A stretch of DNA of 64,000 nucleotides from Lachnospiraceae bacterium (GCA_902363675.1 CABJAV010000012.1:27211-91210); one strand, 5' to 3'; numbered from the stretch's first letter, positions 1 to 10,386 are shown. The notes: a model not told the origin generated them from the sequence alone. Numbers and translations are program-made.

Positions 1-638
1 GCAGTACCGATATTGATCATCGGTTCTACCGCAAGTGTCATGCCCGGCTTCAGTTTGATTCCATGACGGAATCTCGATGGTCGGTAATTTGGAATTTCAG
101 GTTCCTCGTGTAAATGGCTTCCTATTCCATGTCCACACAAATCTTCAACCACCCCATATCCAAATTGCGCTGCGTAATCGCCTACCGCAGAAGAAATATC
201 ATAAAGATGATTTCCTGCCGTTGCCATTTTCATGCCTTCAAAAAAAGATTGTCTGGTTCGCTCAATCAGTAATTCAGCTTCTTTGCTGACCTCGCCAACA
301 GCAACTGTTCTTGCCGCATCCGAATGATAACCTTCATATATTACGCCTGCGTCAAGACTGACTATGTCGCCTTCCTGGATAATCCTTGATTTCTTCGGAA
401 TTCCGTGGACCACTTCTTCATTTACAGAAACGCAAATGGAAGCAGGATAGCCACAATAATTCTTAAAAGAAGGTATACATCCGTAGCTTCGGATCATCTC
501 TTCTCCCAACCGGTCAATGTCTAAAGTAGACATTCCTGGCTTAATTTCTTTTCCAAGACATTGATGTACTTCCGCAAGAATTTTTCCTGCCTTACGCATC
601 AATTCTATTTCTTCGGAAGTCTTAATTGTTACTTTCAT
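1..638 (-). CDS. map: Methionine aminopeptidase type I (partial, C-terminus outside window)
   Basis: Removes the initiator methionine from nascent cytosolic proteins, using a dinuclear metal centre. The readable minus-strand translation starts MKVTIKTSEEIELMRKAGKI, the usual start of the family. It continues through VNEEVVHGIPKKSRIIQEGDIVSLD and the metal-ligand segments DAGVIYEGYHSDAARTVAVG and EDLCGHGIGSHLHEEP, so the fold is intact as far as it can be seen. The ATG at 636-638 lies 2 nt beyond the adk stop codon, showing tight coupling at the distal end of the spc operon. The gene runs off the left edge of the window. Confidence 0.93.
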   Translation of the reverse strand, partial: MKVTIKTSEEIELMRKAGKILAEVHQCLGKEIKPGMSTLDIDRLGEEMIRSYGCIPSFKNYCGYPASICVSVNEEVVHGIPKKSRIIQEGDIVSLDAGVIYEGYHSDAARTVAVGEVSKEAELLIERTRQSFFEGMKMATAGNHLYDISSAVGDYAAQFGYGVVEDLCGHGIGSHLHEEPEIPNYRPSRFRHGIKLKPGMTLAVEPMINIGT

Positions 639-640
639 TC

Positions 641-1285
641 TTATTCTCCCAGAATAGCAACAATATCTGTGAATACATCATCCATCGGTTTTGTTCCATC
701 GACAGATTTTAAGATTCCCTGATTTTTATAATAATCAATTAAAGGCTGTGTCTGCTCATGGTATACAGATAAACGCTTCTGAACCGTTTCTGGCTTATCG
801 TCATCACGAAGTACTGTATCGCTTCCACACGCATCACATTTTCCTTCTACCTTTGTAGGATTGAATACGATATGGTAAGTAGCTCCACAATTTAAGCATG
901 CACGACGTCCTCCCATACGTTTTACAATGTTCTCATCCGGAACATCAACATCGATTGCGTAATCCATTGTCTGATTGATCTTCTTCAGCGCTGCATCCAA
1001 TGCTTCTGCCTGCGGAATTGTTCTTGGGAAACCATCTAAAACAAAACCATTCTTGCAGTCATCCTGCTGAATACGATCCATAACCAGATCACATGTTAAT
1101 TCGTCCGGTACAAGTGCGCCCTGATCCATATAAGTTTTTGCTTTTTTTCCTAACTCAGTGCCATTTTTGATATTTGCACGAAAAATGTCACCTGTTGAAA
1201 TATGAGGAATCTGGTACTTTGCAGCAATCTGTTTTGCCTGCGTTCCTTTACCAGCTCCCGGAGCCCCTAACATAATAATTTTCAT
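641..1285 (-). CDS. adk: Adenylate kinase
   Basis: Catalyses ATP + AMP to 2 ADP in the cytosol. The P-loop [10 protein letters not shown] is at the N-terminus, followed by the AMP-binding STGDIFR and the DGFPRT motif. The LID carries four cysteines (CLNCG and CDACG), the structural zinc site typical of Gram-positive enzymes. An upstream in-frame ATG at 1315 would add ten residues. I chose the ATG at 1285 because [10 protein letters not shown] is the family start and a GGAGAA sequence sits just before it. Its place between secY and map is the classical spc-operon arrangement. Length 214 aa is normal. Confidence 0.96.
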   Translation of the reverse strand: MKIIMLGAPGAGKGTQAKQIAAKYQIPHISTGDIFRANIKNGTELGKKAKTYMDQGALVPDELTCDLVMDRIQQDDCKNGFVLDGFPRTIPQAEALDAALKKINQTMDYAIDVDVPDENIVKRMGGRRACLNCGATYHIVFNPTKVEGKCDACGSDTVLRDDDKPETVQKRLSVYHEQTQPLIDYYKNQGILKSVDGTKPMDDVFTDIVAILGE

Positions 1286-1360
1286 ATATTTTTCTCCATT
1301 CTCTAAAATGCGCATTATATTATGAATGGAGATACTTTATTCAGTATCTCCAAAACATAA

Positions 1361-2677
1361 CTAATCGTTCAAAAATCCTTTGTAATAACGAACTCTCATC
1401 TGTGATTCAATCTGCTTTAATGTCTCAATGATTACACCAACAATAATGATGATGGACGTACCACCGAATGATACATCAGCCTTAAATACACCGTTGAAGA
1501 AAATCGGAATAACTGCAACAATGGAAAGACCAATTGCACCAATAAAGACAATATAATTGAGTATTTGATTTAAGTAATCACTTGTCGGCTTACCCGGTCT
1601 GATACCAGGAATAAAGCCCCCGGCACGTTTCATATTGTTTGCAATCTCTAACGGATTAAATGTAATCTGTGTATAGAAGTATGCAAATGCAATAATCAAT
1701 ACAAGATAAACTGCAAGTCCGATTGTGTAAATCGGCTGTTCTGGATTACACCAGTTAGACTGTGATAATCCCTTTAAAATCTGGCTGCCTACGCCTGTTC
1801 CATTTCCTTTTCCAAGAAAACTTGCAATGATAACCGGTGTCTGCATCAGTGACTGAGCAAAAATAACCGGGATAACACCACCAGTGTTTACCTTCAGAGG
1901 TATATAGGTCTGCTGTCCGCCAACCTGTTTACGACCCTGAAGTTTCTTGGAATACTGAACTGGAATTCTTCTTTCAGCATCCTGTAATACAACAACGAAT
2001 ACAACCATAGCAACAATAATTGCAATGATGATCAGTGCTGCAACAATACCCTTAGGAATCGATTTATTTGCAATAAACTGAGTCCAAAGAGTTCCTAAAT
2101 CCTGTGGAATACGTGAAATAATATTAATTGTTAACACAATTGAAATACCATTTCCAACACCCTTCTCAGTGATTCTCTCACCGATCCACATAAGTACTGC
2201 AGATCCAGCTGTCAAGCCGGTAACTACCATGATAACAGTAAGAGGACTGTTGCTTGTCAAATATCCACCACGGTAAAATCCAATTGTCATTGCGATAGAC
2301 TGAATCAATCCCAATGCAATTGTCAGATAACGAGTGATAGAAACAATCTTCTTTCTTCCCTCTTCACCATCACGCTGCATCTCTTCCAATTTCGGAATAG
2401 CAATTGTCAAAAGCTGCATAATGATGGAAGAAGTAATGTATGGGGTAATATTCAAAGCGAAGATGGACATATTTAAGAATGAACCACCTGTAATTGCATT
2501 AAAAAACCCCAATCCATCAGCTGCCTGACTAGTAAACCACTCCTTAAAGACATCTCCGTTGACACCCGGAGCCGGAAGCTCGCTTCCGATTCGGATGACA
2601 ACAAGCATGAAGAAAGTAAAGAGAATTCTGTTACGAATATCTTTTACTTTGAACGCATTACGAAGTGTCTCGAACAT
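1361..2677 (-). CDS. secY: Protein translocase subunit SecY
   Basis: Channel subunit of the SecYEG translocase in the cytoplasmic membrane. The 438 aa protein shows about ten hydrophobic segments and the conserved GIGNGIS-type loop (here GVGNGISIVL). It also has the cytoplasmic loop before TM7 (QDAERRIPVQYSKK) and the C-terminal KPTSDYLNQIL region. The start codon overlaps the rplO stop, giving translational coupling. It lies at the usual spc-operon position after rplO and before adk. Confidence 0.97.
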   Translation of the reverse strand: MFETLRNAFKVKDIRNRILFTFFMLVVIRIGSELPAPGVNGDVFKEWFTSQAADGLGFFNAITGGSFLNMSIFALNITPYITSSIIMQLLTIAIPKLEEMQRDGEEGRKKIVSITRYLTIALGLIQSIAMTIGFYRGGYLTSNSPLTVIMVVTGLTAGSAVLMWIGERITEKGVGNGISIVLTINIISRIPQDLGTLWTQFIANKSIPKGIVAALIIIAIIVAMVVFVVVLQDAERRIPVQYSKKLQGRKQVGGQQTYIPLKVNTGGVIPVIFAQSLMQTPVIIASFLGKGNGTGVGSQILKGLSQSNWCNPEQPIYTIGLAVYLVLIIAFAYFYTQITFNPLEIANNMKRAGGFIPGIRPGKPTSDYLNQILNYIVFIGAIGLSIVAVIPIFFNGVFKADVSFGGTSIIIIVGVIIETLKQIESQMRVRYYKGFLND

Positions 2678-3117
2678 TAGATCACCTCTGCTTTTCCACC
2701 AAGAGCTTCAATTTTCTCCTTAGCACTAGCACTGAACGCGTTAGCCTGAACTGTAAGCTTCTTAGTAAGTTCTCCATTACCGAGAATTTTAACTCCATCT
2801 CTAGGATTCTTAACAATACCTGCCTCGATCAGTGTCTCAACTGATACGACTGCATCGTTATCGAATTTCTCAAGAGCGGAAAGATTAATACCAACGATTT
2901 CCTTAGAGTTTCTGCACTTGAAACCTCTCTTAGGTAATCTTCTGTATAATGGCATCTGGCCACCTTCGAAACCTGGTCTTGGAGCTCCAGAACGAGCTTT
3001 CTGACCCTTATGGCCCTTACCAGCAGTCTTACCGTTTCCTGAACCATGTCCACGGCCTCTTCTGAAATTATCGCTATGCGCTGATCCTTCAGCTGCTTTC
3101 AAACTAGATAAATCCAT
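2677..3117 (-). CDS. rplO: 50S ribosomal protein L15
   Basis: Assembly protein of the large subunit that winds through 23S rRNA with a basic N-terminal tail. The 146 aa sequence starts [13 protein letters not shown] and has the Gly/Arg/Lys-rich extension ([20 protein letters not shown]) followed by the globular domain. Length and position (rpmD-rplO-secY) match the family. A good GGAGG site precedes the ATG. It overlaps secY by a single base. Confidence 0.97.
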   Translation of the reverse strand: MDLSSLKAAEGSAHSDNFRRGRGHGSGNGKTAGKGHKGQKARSGAPRPGFEGGQMPLYRRLPKRGFKCRNSKEIVGINLSALEKFDNDAVVSVETLIEAGIVKNPRDGVKILGNGELTKKLTVQANAFSASAKEKIEALGGKAEVI

Positions 3118-3141
3118 TTTGGCACCTCCTTATTTTATTCT

Positions 3142-3324
3142 TTATGCTTCTTCTACTTTTACGTATGGTGCTACTTTACGAAGCGCGCCCTGTGTAGCTG
3201 CGTTGTTTGGTAACTCTACAGTCTTGTTTAACTTGGTTAATCCAAGAGCTTCGATTGTCTTCTTGTTCTTAGGAACAGCACCGATTGTTGACTTAATAAG
3301 TGTAACTTTTACTTTATCTGCCAT
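3142..3324 (-). CDS. rpmD: 50S ribosomal protein L30
   Basis: Small (60 aa) large-subunit protein. The sequence MADKVKVTLIKSTIGAVPKN with the later segment ALGLTKLNKTVELPN is the characteristic L30 fold signature. It sits between rpsE and rplO, as in the standard spc operon, with a GGAGG-type site upstream. Confidence 0.96.
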   Translation of the reverse strand: MADKVKVTLIKSTIGAVPKNKKTIEALGLTKLNKTVELPNNAATQGALRKVAPYVKVEEA

Positions 3325-3341
3325 GACTTACTCGCTCCTCC

Positions 3342-3851
3342 TTAACCTAAGATTTCTTCTACAGACTTACCACGAAGTCTTGCAACTTCTTCTGGGCTTC
3401 TAAGCTGTGCTAAAGCTTCAATTGTAGCAAGAACTACATTCTGCTTATTGTTAGATCCCAATGACTTGGTACGAATGTTAGTGATACCAGCAAGCTCACA
3501 TACGGAACGAGCAGGACCACCAGCGATAATACCAGTACCTTCAGGAGACTTCTTTAATAATACGGAAGCACCTGTATATTTTCCTGTTACATCATGTGTA
3601 ATAGAATTGTTCTCGTCTAATCTAACACTGATCAGGCTCTTGATTGCATCTTCTTTACCTTTGCGGATAGCTTCAGGAATTTCAGCTGCTTTTCCGAGAC
3701 CAGCGCCAACATGACCGTTTTTGTCACCAACAACAACGAGAGCTGTGAAACGCATGTTACGTCCACCCTTAACAACCTTTGTTACACGCTTGATGTCAAC
3801 AACCTGGTCAACTAATTCTAATTGACTAGCATCAATGATTTCACGTTTCAT
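3342..3851 (-). CDS. rpsE: 30S ribosomal protein S5
   Basis: Small-subunit protein involved in decoding accuracy, translocation and mRNA unwinding. The 169 aa protein has the N-terminal dsRNA-binding domain ([19 protein letters not shown]) and the C-terminal beta-alpha domain. The [17 protein letters not shown] and [18 protein letters not shown] segments are diagnostic. It lies between rplR and rpmD. Confidence 0.97.
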   Translation of the reverse strand: MKREIIDASQLELVDQVVDIKRVTKVVKGGRNMRFTALVVVGDKNGHVGAGLGKAAEIPEAIRKGKEDAIKSLISVRLDENNSITHDVTGKYTGASVLLKKSPEGTGIIAGGPARSVCELAGITNIRTKSLGSNNKQNVVLATIEALAQLRSPEEVARLRGKSVEEILG

Positions 3852-3863
3852 GTTTGTCTCCTC

Positions 3864-4232
3864 CTAAAACTCTAAACCAGCTTCTCTTGCTGCTTCAGCT
3901 AATGCTTTTACCTTGCCTGCGTAAATAAAACCGCCTCTATCGAAGACAACTGTGGTAATACCCTTATCTAATGCTTTCTTTGCAATAACAGTACCAAGCT
4001 TTGCTGCTGCATCAACGTTATTAGTCTTCTCGACCTCTGCTTTTAAATCCTTATCCAGGGTTGAAGCAGAAACAAGTGTATTTCCAACTGTATCATCAAT
4101 AATCTGAGCATACATATGGTTATTACTTCTGAATACAGCTAAACGAGGACGCTGTGCTGTACCTGCAAGATGATTACGCATTCTGCTATGTTTCTTTTCA
4201 CGAACTTCTGTTCTTGATTTTTTACTAACCAT
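3864..4232 (-). CDS. rplR: 50S ribosomal protein L18
   Basis: 5S rRNA-binding protein that helps place 5S rRNA in the central protuberance. The 122 aa product has a basic N-terminus ([19 protein letters not shown]) and the signature [20 protein letters not shown]. It ends with the normal AAREAGLEF. Spacing to rplF and rpsE is 12-19 nt, consistent with one transcript. Confidence 0.97.
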   Translation of the reverse strand: MVSKKSRTEVREKKHSRMRNHLAGTAQRPRLAVFRSNNHMYAQIIDDTVGNTLVSASTLDKDLKAEVEKTNNVDAAAKLGTVIAKKALDKGITTVVFDRGGFIYAGKVKALAEAAREAGLEF

Positions 4233-4251
4233 TTCTTGTCCACTCCTTTAA

Positions 4252-4791
4252 TTATTTCTTACCAGTCTTACCAACCTTACGTCTAATAACCTCATCAGCA
4301 TACTTAATTCCCTTGCCCTTATATGGCTCAGGTCTTCTCTTATCTCTGATTTCAGCTGCGTACTGGCCAACTTTTTCTTTATCAATACCTTTGATGATAA
4401 TCTTATTATCTTCAACAACTGCCTCGAGTCCTTCCGGATCTTCCATCTCAACCGGATGAGAATATCCTAAGTTGAGTGTCAGCTTCTTTCCAGACTTGGA
4501 AGCTCTATAACCTACACCATTAACTTCAAGAGTCTTGGTGTATCCTTCTGTAACACCAATAACCATATTGTTAATCAGTGTTCTTGTTAATCCATGTAAG
4601 GATTTCATTTTCTTTAAATCGTTTGGTCTGGTTACTACGATTTCAGAGTTCTCTACTTTGATATCCATCTCAGATGGAAGTGTTCTCTCAAGAGTACCCT
4701 TTGGACCTTTTACAGTCACATGATTATTTTCTGCAACCTCAACTGTTACACCAGCTGGAATTGCGATTGGCATTCTTCCTATACGTGACAT
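4252..4791 (-). CDS. rplF: 50S ribosomal protein L6
   Basis: Large-subunit protein near the sarcin-ricin loop. It has 179 aa with two related domains. The N-terminal [15 protein letters not shown] and C-terminal [13 protein letters not shown] motifs are classical. A roughly 100-nt spacer separates it from rpsH upstream; this contains a small hairpin with CCGG arms near 4840-4856. Confidence 0.97.
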   Translation of the reverse strand: MSRIGRMPIAIPAGVTVEVAENNHVTVKGPKGTLERTLPSEMDIKVENSEIVVTRPNDLKKMKSLHGLTRTLINNMVIGVTEGYTKTLEVNGVGYRASKSGKKLTLNLGYSHPVEMEDPEGLEAVVEDNKIIIKGIDKEKVGQYAAEIRDKRRPEPYKGKGIKYADEVIRRKVGKTGKK

Positions 4792-4888
4792 GCCCGTACC
4801 TCCTATATTTTTGGATGTTTAATAGTTTCTATTGTATGTCCGGTCATACGACCGGTTTATACTTTTTGGAAAATTTACTTTGTATGAA

Positions 4889-5293
4889 CTACCATACAAA
4901 TGCTAATACTTCGCCACCGACTTTAAGCTTTCTAGCCTCTTTGTCAGTTACGATTCCCTGGTTTGTAGAAAGGATTGCGATTCCTAATCCACCAAGTACA
5001 CTCGGGATTTCATCTTTACCAGCGTATACACGTAAACCTGGCTTAGAGATTCTCTTAATTCCTGTAATGATCTTCTCGTTCTTATCTGCACCATACTTTA
5101 ATGTTACGCGGATAGTCTTGAAGTTACCATCCTCGATGATGTCATACTTCTCGATGAATCCTTCATCAACAAGGATGCCAGCGATAGCAACTTTGATCTT
5201 AGAAGCTGGGATATCTACTGTATCATGTTTTGCAGTATTCGCATTACGAATTCTTGTAAGCATATCTGCAATTGGATCACTTGTCATCATCAT
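4889..5293 (-). CDS. rpsH: 30S ribosomal protein S8
   Basis: Primary 16S rRNA-binding protein and, in many bacteria, the feedback regulator of the spc operon. It has 134 aa with [15 protein letters not shown] at the N-terminus and the C-terminal [26 protein letters not shown]. Three consecutive ATG codons (5293, 5290, 5287) follow an AGGAGGAA site. I kept the outermost, and the true start could be any of the three. Confidence 0.96.
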   Translation of the reverse strand: MMMTSDPIADMLTRIRNANTAKHDTVDIPASKIKVAIAGILVDEGFIEKYDIIEDGNFKTIRVTLKYGADKNEKIITGIKRISKPGLRVYAGKDEIPSVLGGLGIAILSTNQGIVTDKEARKLKVGGEVLAFVW

Positions 5294-5336
5294 GACATTT
5301 TTCCTCCTTTTGGATTACTACTTTTCTCTTAAAGGT

Positions 5337-5522
5337 TTACCAAGATGCCTTCTTAACGCCTGGGATCTGACCTTTATATGCTAACTCACGGAAACATACT
5401 CTGCAGATTCCGTATTTTCTTAAAACTGAATGTGGACGTCCACAAATTCTGCAACGTGTATATTCTCTAGTAGAGAATTTTGGTTTACGCTGCTGCTTAA
5501 CTTTCATACTTGTCTTAGCCAT
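5337..5522 (-). CDS. rpsN: 30S ribosomal protein S14, zinc-binding type
   Basis: The short S14 form (61 aa) with two CxxC pairs (CRICG and CRVCF), a structural zinc ribbon. This C+ type is the usual one in many Firmicutes and replaces the longer zinc-free paralogue. Start [16 protein letters not shown] is normal, and it lies between rplE and rpsH. Confidence 0.97.
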   Translation of the reverse strand: MAKTSMKVKQQRKPKFSTREYTRCRICGRPHSVLRKYGICRVCFRELAYKGQIPGVKKASW

Positions 5523-5538
5523 TAAAATTCCCTCCTAA

Positions 5539-6078
5539 TTATTTAGCGAATGGCATATTGAACAGAGTCAATAATTCACGTGCTTCTTCATCAGTCTTTG
5601 CTGTTGTAACAAAGATGATATCCATACCACGAACCTTATCTACCTTATCATACTCGATCTCTGGGAAGATAATCTGCTCCTTGATACCAAGTGCGTAGTT
5701 TCCACGACCATCAAATGCGTTAGGATTAACACCTCTGAAGTCACGTACACGAGGTAATGCTAAGTTGATCAGACGATCAGCGAACTCATACATCTTCTCA
5801 CCACGTAATGTAACCTTACATCCAATTGGCATATTCTCTCTGATCTTGAAGTTAGCGATAGCATTCTTTGCCTTTGTTGTAACAGCCTTCTGACCTGTGA
5901 TTGCTTCCATGTCCTTTACAGCTGCCTCAAGAATCTTTGCGTTCTCCTTAGCCTCACCAACACCCATGTTAACTACGATCTTGTCAAGCTTTGGAACCTC
6001 CATTGTATTCTTGTATCCGAACTTTTTGATCATTGCGTCTTTGATCTCATTTTCGTACTGCTCTTTAAGTCTACTCAA
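5539..6078 (-). CDS. rplE: 50S ribosomal protein L5
   Basis: Binds 5S rRNA and contacts the P-site tRNA. The 179 aa protein starts [20 protein letters not shown] and contains the family signature [14 protein letters not shown]. It also has the P-loop-like segment [18 protein letters not shown]. Standard position after rplX. Confidence 0.97.
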   Translation of the reverse strand: MSRLKEQYENEIKDAMIKKFGYKNTMEVPKLDKIVVNMGVGEAKENAKILEAAVKDMEAITGQKAVTTKAKNAIANFKIRENMPIGCKVTLRGEKMYEFADRLINLALPRVRDFRGVNPNAFDGRGNYALGIKEQIIFPEIEYDKVDKVRGMDIIFVTTAKTDEEARELLTLFNMPFAK

Positions 6079-6100
6079 TGTTTTGTCCTCCTCTCTTCAA

Positions 6101-6412
6101 TTAATCGATAACATCGCCTGTTGATTTAGCAAAACGTACTTTCTTGTCTCCGTCCATCTTGAAACCTACGCGAGTAGCTTTTCCTTTGTGAAGGAACATT
6201 ACGTTAGATGCATCAATAGGTCCTTCCTGATGAAGGATTCCGCCCTGCTGGTTGCTCATGCTTGGTTTTGCATGCTTTGTAACCATGTTGACACCTTCAA
6301 CGAGGAGTGTGTTGTCTTTTTTGTTTACGGCAATAACCTTGCCCTCTTTGTCTTTATCTCTTCCAGCGATAACTTTAACCATATCGCCTTTTTTGATTTT
6401 CATACTTGCCAT
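6101..6412 (-). CDS. rplX: 50S ribosomal protein L24
   Basis: Assembly initiator that binds the 5' region of 23S rRNA through a KOW domain (IKKGDMVKVIAGRDKDKEGK). At 103 aa it is normal, and it lies between rplN and rplE with short spacers. Confidence 0.97.
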   Translation of the reverse strand: MASMKIKKGDMVKVIAGRDKDKEGKVIAVNKKDNTLLVEGVNMVTKHAKPSMSNQQGGILHQEGPIDASNVMFLHKGKATRVGFKMDGDKKVRFAKSTGDVID

Positions 6413-6423
6413 CTTCGTTCCTC

Positions 6424-6792
6424 CTATAATACTTCTGGAGCCAGAGAAACAATCTTCATGAACTGCTTATCACGAAGCTCACGAGCTACTGGTCCAAAGA
6501 TACGAGTTCCTCTTGGAGTCTTATCGTCTTTGATAATAACTGCTGCGTTCTCATCAAATTTAATATAGGAACCATCTTTACGACGGGCACCCTTTACTGA
6601 ACGAACAACTACGGCTTTAACGACATCGCCTTTTTTAACAACACCGCCTGGTGTTGCATCTTTAACAGTAGCAACGATTACATCGCCGATGTTCGCATAT
6701 CTTCTGGTAGATCCACCCATTACGCGGATAACAAGTAACTCTTTAGCGCCAGTATTATCTGCAACTCTGAGTCTGCTTTCCTGCTGTACCAT
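6424..6792 (-). CDS. rplN: 50S ribosomal protein L14
   Basis: Large-subunit protein at the inter-subunit face. The 122 aa sequence opens [20 protein letters not shown], has the [19 protein letters not shown] segment and ends with [12 protein letters not shown], all diagnostic. It lies between rpsQ and rplX. Confidence 0.97.
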   Translation of the reverse strand: MVQQESRLRVADNTGAKELLVIRVMGGSTRRYANIGDVIVATVKDATPGGVVKKGDVVKAVVVRSVKGARRKDGSYIKFDENAAVIIKDDKTPRGTRIFGPVARELRDKQFMKIVSLAPEVL

Positions 6793-6810
6793 GCTTGTAG
6801 CCTCCTTTTA

Positions 6811-7068
6811 TTATTTTGCTCTTTCCATGATTTCTACAAGTCTCCATCTCTTATCTTTAGATAATGGTCTTGTTTCCATAACTCTAACGGTATCACCGAT
6901 CTTAGCATCGTTGTTCTCGTCATGAGCTTTTAATTTATAAGTCTTTTTAACGATCTTGTTGTAAAGTGGATGTCTCTCGTTGTTCTTTACAGCTACAACG
7001 ATTGTCTTTTCCATCTTATCGCTAACAACAACACCCACACGTGTTTTTCTAAGATTTCTTTCTTCCAC
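6811..7068 (-). CDS. rpsQ: 30S ribosomal protein S17
   Basis: Primary 16S rRNA-binding OB-fold protein of 85 aa. The signature is [20 protein letters not shown], with [28 protein letters not shown] at the C-terminus. Located between rpmC and rplN. Confidence 0.97.
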   Translation of the reverse strand: MEERNLRKTRVGVVVSDKMEKTIVVAVKNNERHPLYNKIVKKTYKLKAHDENNDAKIGDTVRVMETRPLSKDKRWRLVEIMERAK

Positions 7069-7097
7069 GACCGAAGTCTCCTTTCTGAGAATTGGAT

Positions 7098-7307
7098 TTA
7101 TTCAGCAACACTAGCCTTCTCGGTGATAACAGTCTGAATTCTAGCAATATTCTTACGAACTTCCTTAATTCTTGCTGTGTTATCTAACTGATTGGTTGCA
7201 TTCTGGAATCTCAAATTGAAAAGTTCCTTTTTCGCATCAACTAACTGTGCCTTTAAATCTGCAACAGAAAGTGTCTTTAATTCTTCTAAATATGCACTAG
7301 TTTTCAT
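7098..7307 (-). CDS. rpmC: 50S ribosomal protein L29
   Basis: Small helical protein at the peptide exit site, bound by trigger factor. A GTG three codons upstream (7316) is in frame. The ATG at 7307 has a well-spaced GGCGGTG site and gives the usual 69 aa protein [14 protein letters not shown]. The gene start overlaps the end of rplP by 11 nt, implying coupled translation. Confidence 0.95.
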   Translation of the reverse strand: MKTSAYLEELKTLSVADLKAQLVDAKKELFNLRFQNATNQLDNTARIKEVRKNIARIQTVITEKASVAE

Positions 7308-7734
7308 TTGATTCACCGCCTTCTAAATCTGCACGTGAAACTACTTTACATTTGCAAGGTAATTTATGTGTAGCAAGACGTAAAGCTTCTTTAGCTACGT
7401 CTTCCGGAACACCGGAGATTTCAAATAATACTCTACCTGGTTTCACTACGGCTACCCAATACTCAAGGGCACCTTTTCCTTTACCCATACGAACACCCAT
7501 AGGCTTATGAGTTACAGGCTTCTCTGGGAAAATCTTAATCCAAACTTTACCACCACGCTTGATGTATCTTGTCATAGCAACACGGGCAGCCTCAATCTGA
7601 TTAGCCTTAATCCAGCAAGGCTCTAATGCTACGATACCATACTCACCGTATGTGATCTTGTTTCCTCTGGTAGCTTTACCAGCCATGGAACCACGGAACT
7701 GTTTACGATGTTTAACTCTCTTTGGCATTAACAT
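7297..7734 (-). CDS. rplP: 50S ribosomal protein L16
   Basis: Large-subunit protein near the A site that orders tRNA and the elbow of the peptidyl transferase region. The 145 aa product starts [17 protein letters not shown] and contains [18 protein letters not shown], both family signatures. It is 2 nt from the rpsC stop codon and overlaps rpmC. Confidence 0.97.
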   Translation of the reverse strand: MLMPKRVKHRKQFRGSMAGKATRGNKITYGEYGIVALEPCWIKANQIEAARVAMTRYIKRGGKVWIKIFPEKPVTHKPMGVRMGKGKGALEYWVAVVKPGRVLFEISGVPEDVAKEALRLATHKLPCKCKVVSRADLEGGESNEN

Positions 7735-7736
7735 AA

Positions 7737-8393
7737 TTACTGAGCTCCTCCTTCCTTATTAGCCTTTGTAGGAAGCACTTCGCCACGGTAGATCCAAACC
7801 TTAACACCTACTTTACCGTAAGTTGTATCTGCCTCTGCGAATCCATAATCGATATCTGCACGAAGTGTCTGAAGCGGAATAGTTCCATCAGAGTAGAACT
7901 CTGTACGAGCCATATCTGCTCCACCAAGACGTCCGGAACAAGATGTCTTGATACCCTTAGCGCCGCTCTTCATTGCACGACCCATGCAGGACTTCATTGC
8001 TCTACGGAAAGAAACACGGTTCTCAAGCTGTAAAGCGATGTTCTCAGCTACTAACTGAGCGTCACGGTCAGGTCTCTTTACTTCTTTGATATCTACAACT
8101 AATTTCTTGTCTGTAAGTTTCTGAACTTCTGCCTTAACCTTCTCGATCTCAGCTCCGCCCTTACCAATTACAACACCTGGCTTAGCTGTGTAAATGATAA
8201 CCTTAACGCGATCTGATGCTCTCTCGATCTCGATCTTAGAAACACCAGCAGCGTATAATTTTTTCTTTAAAAATGTTCTGATATTGTAATCTTCGACTAA
8301 GTAATCTGCGAAATCGCCATCTGCATACCATTTAGAATCCCAATCTTTGATAACGCCGACTCTTAATCCATGAGGATTAACCTTCTGTCCCAT
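7737..8393 (-). CDS. rpsC: 30S ribosomal protein S3
   Basis: Forms part of the mRNA entry tunnel and has helicase activity with S4 and S5. The 218 aa protein has the N-terminal [20 protein letters not shown] and a KH domain with [15 protein letters not shown]. The C-terminal domain carries [11 protein letters not shown]. It lies between rplV and rplP. Confidence 0.97.
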   Translation of the reverse strand: MGQKVNPHGLRVGVIKDWDSKWYADGDFADYLVEDYNIRTFLKKKLYAAGVSKIEIERASDRVKVIIYTAKPGVVIGKGGAEIEKVKAEVQKLTDKKLVVDIKEVKRPDRDAQLVAENIALQLENRVSFRRAMKSCMGRAMKSGAKGIKTSCSGRLGGADMARTEFYSDGTIPLQTLRADIDYGFAEADTTYGKVGVKVWIYRGEVLPTKANKEGGAQ

Positions 8394-8402
8394 GATTGCC
8401 TC

Positions 8403-8789
8403 CTATCTTTCATCAAGCACGATTGTAATGTGGCTCATTCTCTTCTCGATTCTATAAGCTCTACCCTGTGCTCTAGGATGAATTCTCTTCATTGTTGGTC
8501 CCTTATTTGCGTAGCACTCTGCTACATAAAGGTTCTCTGCTTTCATTCCATTGTTGTTCTCAGCATTAGCGATGGCTGATTTTAATAACTTCTCTACTAC
8601 GCTTGAAGCGTATCTTGGGTTGTATGAAACAATTGCAAGTGCAGTTGCTACATCTTTACCACGAATTGCATCTAATACGAAGCAAGCTTTCTGAACGGAC
8701 ACTCTAGCATAAGATAACTTAGCTGAAGGTCTTGTATCTTTTACTTCGTTTCTCTCTCTCTTGATCTGGGATCTATGTCCTTTTGCCAT
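8403..8789 (-). CDS. rplV: 50S ribosomal protein L22
   Basis: Globular domain plus beta-hairpin that lines the exit tunnel near macrolide-binding positions. It has 128 aa. The hairpin region GPTMKRIHPRAQGRAYRIEKR is intact without obvious insertions or deletions. Standard position between rpsS and rpsC. Confidence 0.97.
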   Translation of the reverse strand: MAKGHRSQIKRERNEVKDTRPSAKLSYARVSVQKACFVLDAIRGKDVATALAIVSYNPRYASSVVEKLLKSAIANAENNNGMKAENLYVAECYANKGPTMKRIHPRAQGRAYRIEKRMSHITIVLDER

Positions 8790-8814
8790 GGATGAAACCT
8801 CCTTTCACTAAATA

Positions 8815-9096
8815 TTATCTTACGCCTGATTTCTTCTCGTCTTTTCCATGTCCTCTGTAAGTTCTTGTTGCAACGAACTCACCGAGCTTGTGTCCAACCA
8901 TATCCTCAGTAACATATACCGGAACATGCTTTCTTCCGTCATGAACAGCGATTGTGTGTCCAACGAAAGATGGGAAAATAGTAGAACGACGGGACCATGT
9001 CTTAATTACGGACTTGTCTCCGGAAGCGTTCATAGCATCTACTTTTTTCAGTAAGCTTTCATCAGCAAATGGTCCTTTTTTAAGTGAACGTGCCAT
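8815..9096 (-). CDS. rpsS: 30S ribosomal protein S19
   Basis: Small-subunit head protein that forms a complex with S13. The 93 aa sequence has [39 protein letters not shown] and the C-terminal [16 protein letters not shown]. All are diagnostic. It follows rplB. Confidence 0.97.
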   Translation of the reverse strand: MARSLKKGPFADESLLKKVDAMNASGDKSVIKTWSRRSTIFPSFVGHTIAVHDGRKHVPVYVTEDMVGHKLGEFVATRTYRGHGKDEKKSGVR

Positions 9097-9112
9097 TTCT
9101 TCAACCTCCTAA

Positions 9113-9955
9113 TTATTTGATCGCTTTACCGTCTCTTCTTCTTACGATAAGCTTGTTAGACTGCTTGTTCTTCTTTCTGGTCTTTAAACCAAGTGCAGGC
9201 TTGCCCCATGGAGTACATGGTCCTGGACGACCTACTGGAGCCTTACCTTCACCACCACCGTGTGGATGGTCATTAGGGTTCATAACGGAACCACGAACAG
9301 TTGGGCGAACACCCATGTGACGCTTACGTCCAGCCTTACCGATATTTACGAGGTTATGGTCACCGTTTCCGATAACACCGATTGTTGCTCTACACTGAAT
9401 TGGAACCATTCTCATCTCACCTGAAGGAAGACGAAGTGTTGCGTACTTTCCTTCCTTAGCCATCAGCTGTGCGCTAAGTCCAGCGGAACGAACTAACTGT
9501 CCACCCTTGCCTGGAAGTAACTCGATGTTGTGGATCTGTGTACCAACCGGAATATTCTCAAGTGGTAAGCAGTTTCCAACTCTTACCTCAGCTTCTGGTC
9601 CATTCATAACTTTCATTCCATCAGTTAATCCTGCAGGAGCCAAGATGTATGCTTTCTGTCCATCTGCATAGCAGATTAATGCGATATTAGCAGTTCTGTT
9701 TGGATCGTACTCGATACCAATTACAGTTGCCGGAATACCATCTTTTCTTCTCTTGAAGTCGATGATTCTGTATTTTCTTCTGTTTCCACCACCCTGGTGT
9801 CTAACTGTGATTTTACCCTGATTGTTACGACCAGCGTTCTTCTTTAAAGAAGTTGTAAGAGACTTCTCAGGAGTTGTCTTTGTGATCTCTGCGAAATCAG
9901 AGCCAGTCATATTTCTTCTGGAAGGTGTATATGGGTTATATGTCTTAATTCCCAT
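9113..9955 (-). CDS. rplB: 50S ribosomal protein L2
   Basis: Core large-subunit protein needed for subunit association and peptidyl transfer. The 280 aa protein has the OB and SH3 domains ([16 protein letters not shown]). Near the C-terminus is the conserved [19 protein letters not shown] loop that includes the histidine linked to peptidyl transferase function. Length is normal. Confidence 0.97.
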   Translation of the reverse strand: MGIKTYNPYTPSRRNMTGSDFAEITKTTPEKSLTTSLKKNAGRNNQGKITVRHQGGGNRRKYRIIDFKRRKDGIPATVIGIEYDPNRTANIALICYADGQKAYILAPAGLTDGMKVMNGPEAEVRVGNCLPLENIPVGTQIHNIELLPGKGGQLVRSAGLSAQLMAKEGKYATLRLPSGEMRMVPIQCRATIGVIGNGDHNLVNIGKAGRKRHMGVRPTVRGSVMNPNDHPHGGGEGKAPVGRPGPCTPWGKPALGLKTRKKNKQSNKLIVRRRDGKAIK

Positions 9956-9986
9956 TGTTTTTCTCCTTTCGATGTTTTCATTATCA

Positions 9987-10029
9987 CGTCATCACTGACG
10001 TATATCTTGTAATGCATCGTAGATGCATT
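9987..10029 (-). other. Structured rplW-rplB spacer with two perfect hairpins
   Basis: rplW and rplB are usually close together, but here 131 nt separates them. The spacer holds two perfect short inverted repeats: CGTCA/TGACG at 9987-10000 with a 4-nt loop, and AATGCATC/GATGCATT at 10011-10029 with a 3-nt loop. A GGAG-type site for rplB follows. There is no U-tract, so these are not intrinsic terminators. An mRNA processing or regulatory role is possible but not shown. Confidence 0.5.
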
Positions 10030-10086
10030 GCCTACGCACATTGCTTCGCATCAGCGAACTTTCATGTAATGTGCACCTTGCGGAAA

Positions 10087-10386
10087 TTAAAGTCCAGCGA
10101 AAATCTCGATATCCTTGCTGTCCTCTGTTAACTGAACGATTGCTTTCTTTGTCTTAGCAGTCTTTCCGGTAACCATTCCACGTCTTCTGTTCTTGCCTTC
10201 ACAGTTCATTGTGTTGACCTTGGCAACCTTTGTGCCTTCGAACATTCTTTCTACTGCTTCTTTGATCATAGTCTTGTTTGCGTCTGGATGAACAAGAAAT
10301 GTATATTTCTTCTCAGCCATTGCATTCATACTCTTCTCAGTTACTACTGGTTTGAGGATTACATCATAATACTGTACGTTTGCCAT
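10087..10386 (-). CDS. rplW: 50S ribosomal protein L23
   Basis: Exit-site protein and docking point for trigger factor and SRP. The 99 aa protein has the signature [25 protein letters not shown]. It also has the basic loop [21 protein letters not shown]. It overlaps the rplD stop codon by one base. Confidence 0.97.
   Translation of the reverse strand: MANVQYYDVILKPVVTEKSMNAMAEKKYTFLVHPDANKTMIKEAVERMFEGTKVAKVNTMNCEGKNRRRGMVTGKTAKTKKAIVQLTEDSKDIEIFAGL

Noticed and set aside
4674-5384. 236-codon plus-strand open frame opposite rplF/rpsH
   Set aside because: It lies entirely antisense to well-identified ribosomal protein genes, has no ribosome-binding site and no family resemblance.
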